7,392 bases of DNA. Source: Deltaproteobacteria bacterium (GTDB lineage Bacteria > Desulfobacterota > Desulfobacteria > Desulfobacterales > JAFDDL01). How positions within the stretch are numbered: position 1 is the stretch's first letter; every line of letters begins with the position of its first letter. Made by a program: the position numbers and the translations under genes. The notes beneath the pieces are model-generated. The model saw nothing but the letters and a program-made list of their open reading frames with translations. It did no database searches and was not told the origin of the DNA. The DNA lies in NCBI GenBank assembly GCA_019310865.1, contig JAFDDL010000173.1, positions 1-7,392 on the forward strand, written 5' to 3'. This document shows positions 4,789 to 7,392 of this stretch, piece by piece.

Positions 4789-5850
4789 ATGAAAAAGAAA
4801 CTTATAGGAATTGTTTGTTTGAGCATTTTGTTTGCCATTGGCTCAACAGCCACAAGTTATGCAGATAATGTAATTAAACTAAGTCTCAATTTGGCCATCC
4901 CACAGACACACAAACGATGGGTAAAGGCCATTAAACCATGGATCGTTGAGATAGAAAAGCGATCTGAAGGCAAAGTCAAGATCCTCCCCTATTTCGCACA
5001 AGCTTTAAGCAAGCAGGCAGAAAACTATGATTCAATAGTGGTAGGTATTGCAGATATGGGAGAGGCTCCTTTGGATAGAAAACCAGGGCGCTTTCCGATC
5101 CTTGAGAATGTAGTCGGTTTCTCCAAGCCAAGCATCGTGATCAAGGATGGTACTTATATGTTTAACGAGCTCCTTCAAAATGTACCACAGCTACGAGATG
5201 AGATGAAAGATGTAAAAACCCTTTTTGTTCATCTTTCTTCTCCAGCTATAATCGGAACATCAAAGGTGCCGGTAAAAAAATTGGATGATTTAAAAGGCTT
5301 AAAAACGGCTTGTTTTGGGGCTATGCTGAGTAAAAGGATAAAAGCCTTGGGCGCATCACCTATTGGAATGCCTATTCCCGACGTCTATATGGGACTGCAA
5401 AAGGGTGTTCTGGACGCTTCAATTACTACCTACACACTTTTGACTGACCGGAAATTTGGAAGGGTTATTCACTATGTTACTCCCATCACCATTGGCTATT
5501 CAGCATTTGGCATGGTTATGAACAAAAAGGTGTGGGAAAAGTTGCCAAAGGATGTTCAGAATGTTTTTGAAGAAGTTAATCGCGATGTAGCCCTTGATTT
5601 GTTCAATAAATTCTGGTGGGAAAGAACGATAATGGCGAAAAAAATATTTGAGGAATCAATGGGAGGGAAATCACATTTCCTCTCATCCGATGATTTGGCT
5701 AAGATTGAAAAAAATTGGCGGGAAATTGACAAGAAGTATCTGGACCGAAAAATGAAAATAAATCCTTCGGACAAAGATAAAATCATGGCTGAATTTAGAA
5801 AGCTGGAACTAAAGTACGGCACCACTCTGATTGAGGCCTATGGCAATTAG
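4789..5850 (+). CDS. dctP: TRAP transporter solute-binding protein, DctP family
   Basis: This 353-aa periplasmic receptor starts with a clear Sec signal peptide: KKK, then a hydrophobic stretch LIGIVCLSILFAIGS, with likely cleavage after SYA (residue 25). Family features are the N-terminal strand IKLSLNLAIPQTH (29-41), GIADMGEAP with PGRFP (86-103), the LDDLKGLK hinge segment (165-172), LGASPIGMPIPDVYMGLQKGVLDA (187-210) and the typical WEKLPKDVQNVFEEV (249-263). Length is normal for the family. In most members LKGLK is followed by IR or LR, whose Arg grips the ligand carboxylate (R147 in SiaP). Here the sequence is LKGLKTACFG, with Ala174 at that place; R183 or another residue might compensate. 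The ribosome binding site AAGGAAG (4776-4782) overlaps the ferredoxin stop codon, pointing to translational coupling. The receptor delivers its ligand to the DctQM protein encoded next. The ligand is unknown. Confidence 0.93.
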   Translation: MKKKLIGIVCLSILFAIGSTATSYADNVIKLSLNLAIPQTHKRWVKAIKPWIVEIEKRSEGKVKILPYFAQALSKQAENYDSIVVGIADMGEAPLDRKPGRFPILENVVGFSKPSIVIKDGTYMFNELLQNVPQLRDEMKDVKTLFVHLSSPAIIGTSKVPVKKLDDLKGLKTACFGAMLSKRIKALGASPIGMPIPDVYMGLQKGVLDASITTYTLLTDRKFGRVIHYVTPITIGYSAFGMVMNKKVWEKLPKDVQNVFEEVNRDVALDLFNKFWWERTIMAKKIFEESMGGKSHFLSSDDLAKIEKNWREIDKKYLDRKMKINPSDKDKIMAEFRKLELKYGTTLIEAYGN

Positions 5851-5883
5851 TCTTATGTAAATGAGCACCGGGGAGAGGTAAAA

Positions 5884-7392
5884 ATGGTAACCAAAACCGG
5901 ATTTAAAGATGATGGCGGCCAAACACTTTTGAAGTTGATCAGTAAAATGGAGCGCCTCAATACTTTGGCAAGAATATTTGGTGTTGTCGGCGCCGTCTTT
6001 CTGATTGGGATGGTTGCACTCTCAACGATTGATGTAGTTTTGCGGTATTTTTTTAATAGCCCCATACAGGGAACTATCGAAATTATTGAGTTGACAATGG
6101 TTGTTCTAGTTTTCCTTTCAATAGGGTATGCCCAGGCAACCAAATCGCATGTCAAGGTGGAAGCCCTTTCAAAGTTCCTCAAACCTCGTGGACAATTGGT
6201 ATTAGACAGTATTGCCTGCTTTAATAGTATTGTTCTCCTTTTGCTGGTTATTTGGAGAAGTGCCGTATTTGCCTTCAAAACGCCTGAATCAACCCTGTCT
6301 CTTGGAATACCAGTCACTCCGTTTGCTATCTTGGTGCCTTTAGGTTGCACATTGCTGGTATTGTTGTTTATTCGCGATTATTTGGAAATACTGACAGAAA
6401 GCCTACAGGTCGGTCTCAAGTTATCTGTTACCATTTTACCTGTTTTGGTTAGTATTTTTATCGGCGCTGCAATAATGCTGATAACATCCCTCGATCTGGA
6501 TTTACCGATACTGGGTGCAATCGGTCTTGTGGTTATGATGATTTTTTTGTTGATCGGTATACCCGTTGGATTCGGCCTTATGGCGGTCGGTTTTATATTT
6601 ATGTCCTCGATGAGAGGTCTTGACGCCGGTTTTGAAATGTTGGGTCATACCTGGTTTAGAACTGTCGCTCATTATCCATGGGCAGCTGCTTCGTGTTTTA
6701 TCTTAATGGGCTTCGTCTCTTTGCAATGCAGATTTGGGGAGGACCTTTTCCGTGCAGCATATAAATGGTTTGGCCACATGAGAGGGGGATTATGTATTGC
6801 CAGCATTGGCGCCATAGCAGGATTTTCCGCTGTATCGGGGGATACGCTTACCGGATCTGTTACGATGTCTTCCATCGCTTTGCCTGAGATGAGAAAACAA
6901 AAATATGACGATGTGTTATCCATTGGGACACTCACATGTGCAGGAACATTGGGCACTTTGATACCACCCAGCCTTGGTTTTATTATTTACGCCATTCTGG
7001 CTGAAGAATCCGTAGGCGATCTTTTCATCGCAGGGGTAATTCCCGGCATTATCACAGCAATAGCGTTCATGTTTCTAGTTTACTTGAGATGTCTAATTAA
7101 TCCAAAGTTAGGATCTATGTCGGAAAAGTCAACTTGGAAAGAGCGATTTAGTTCACTTAGTGCCGCCGGTCCCATTTTAGCCATATTTATTTTCATTATA
7201 TTCGGGATTTTTGGTGGTCTCTTTACCCCGACGGAAGGAGGCGCATTAGGCAGTTCCAGTGCTATTGTTGTGGCATTAGTAATGAGGAGACTCGATTGGA
7301 ATGCATTCACGAAAAGTGTTACTGAAGTAGCTAGACTTTCTGGCTTGATATTGACTATTTTAGGGGGAGCTAAGATGTTTGGCTTTTTCGTC
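5884..7392 (+). CDS. dctQM: Fused TRAP transporter membrane protein DctQ-DctM, 3' end cut off
   Basis: One frame runs from ATG 5884 to the window end without a stop (503 codons seen). The start has a strong binding site, GGGGAGAGG at 5870-5878, five bases before the ATG. Residues about 28-170 are a DctQ small subunit with four membrane helices and the motif RYFFNSP...EIIEL...AQATKSHVKVE (54-93). Residues about 180-202 form an extra helix linking it to the large DctM part, as in other fused QM proteins such as SiaQM. DctM begins near 206 and shows FILMGF (272-277), FSAVSGD...MSSIALPEM (314-336), GTLGTLIPPS (354-363), FIAGVIPG (381-388) and FTPTEGGALG (447-456). DctM carries the sodium-driven transport path. 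Roughly 125 residues should follow outside the window, judging by usual DctM length. It lies 33 bases after dctP, in the same frame, and completes the transporter. Confidence 0.92.
   Translation, partial: MVTKTGFKDDGGQTLLKLISKMERLNTLARIFGVVGAVFLIGMVALSTIDVVLRYFFNSPIQGTIEIIELTMVVLVFLSIGYAQATKSHVKVEALSKFLKPRGQLVLDSIACFNSIVLLLLVIWRSAVFAFKTPESTLSLGIPVTPFAILVPLGCTLLVLLFIRDYLEILTESLQVGLKLSVTILPVLVSIFIGAAIMLITSLDLDLPILGAIGLVVMMIFLLIGIPVGFGLMAVGFIFMSSMRGLDAGFEMLGHTWFRTVAHYPWAAASCFILMGFVSLQCRFGEDLFRAAYKWFGHMRGGLCIASIGAIAGFSAVSGDTLTGSVTMSSIALPEMRKQKYDDVLSIGTLTCAGTLGTLIPPSLGFIIYAILAEESVGDLFIAGVIPGIITAIAFMFLVYLRCLINPKLGSMSEKSTWKERFSSLSAAGPILAIFIFIIFGIFGGLFTPTEGGALGSSSAIVVALVMRRLDWNAFTKSVTEVARLSGLILTILGGAKMFGFFV

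Noticed and set aside
5853..6350. Minus-strand open frame of 165 codons
   Set aside because: It is antisense to the DctQ part of the fused transporter gene, whose plus-strand motifs are clear.

Overview
The window most resembles a strictly anaerobic, probably sulfate-reducing member of the Desulfobacterota. This is inferred from gene content: an AprA/FrdA-like flavoprotein with an AprB-like dicluster ferredoxin, TRAP transport genes, a small protein of a type I associate with this group, and a sigma-54-like promoter. No ribosomal or other taxonomic marker is present, so the assignment is tentative.

Left part (1-2210) looks like an eroded or accessory region. It opens with the C-terminal part of an HD-like (DUF4202-type) protein. 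About 900 bases follow without a convincing gene, but they contain a cluster of hairpins at 831-974, one capped by a GAAA loop, that could be a structured RNA or the relic of one. Next comes a two-CBS-domain protein gene (1399-1953) with good start signals, broken by an in-frame TAG at codon 35. Downstream are two tRNA-like 3' fragments. The second (2121-2170) is a clear 3' half of a tRNA-Ala with anticodon CGC, ending in CCA and followed by an intact terminator, but it has no matching 5' half. This is the usual footprint of integration at a tRNA gene (an attR-like site), so the DNA to its left may be an integrated or rearranged segment.

Middle (2210-2583) is AT-rich and non-coding. It carries a good match to a sigma-54 (-24/-12) promoter at 2495-2510, and a decameric tandem repeat at 2556-2600 that runs through the start codon of the next gene.

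Right part (2584-7392) is a tightly spaced, same-strand, operon-like cluster. It encodes a 94-aa protein of unknown function, a 536-aa FAD-dependent fumarate reductase/APS reductase-like flavoprotein, a 71-aa 2x[4Fe-4S] ferredoxin, a secreted TRAP solute receptor (DctP type) and a fused TRAP membrane protein (DctQ-DctM, cut off by the window end). A coherent reading is that the TRAP system imports a small organic anion, which the cytoplasmic flavoprotein reduces or oxidises while exchanging electrons with the ferredoxin. The substrate is unknown. The solute receptor appears to lack the family's usual ligand-binding arginine, so the substrate, or the way it is held, may be unusual.
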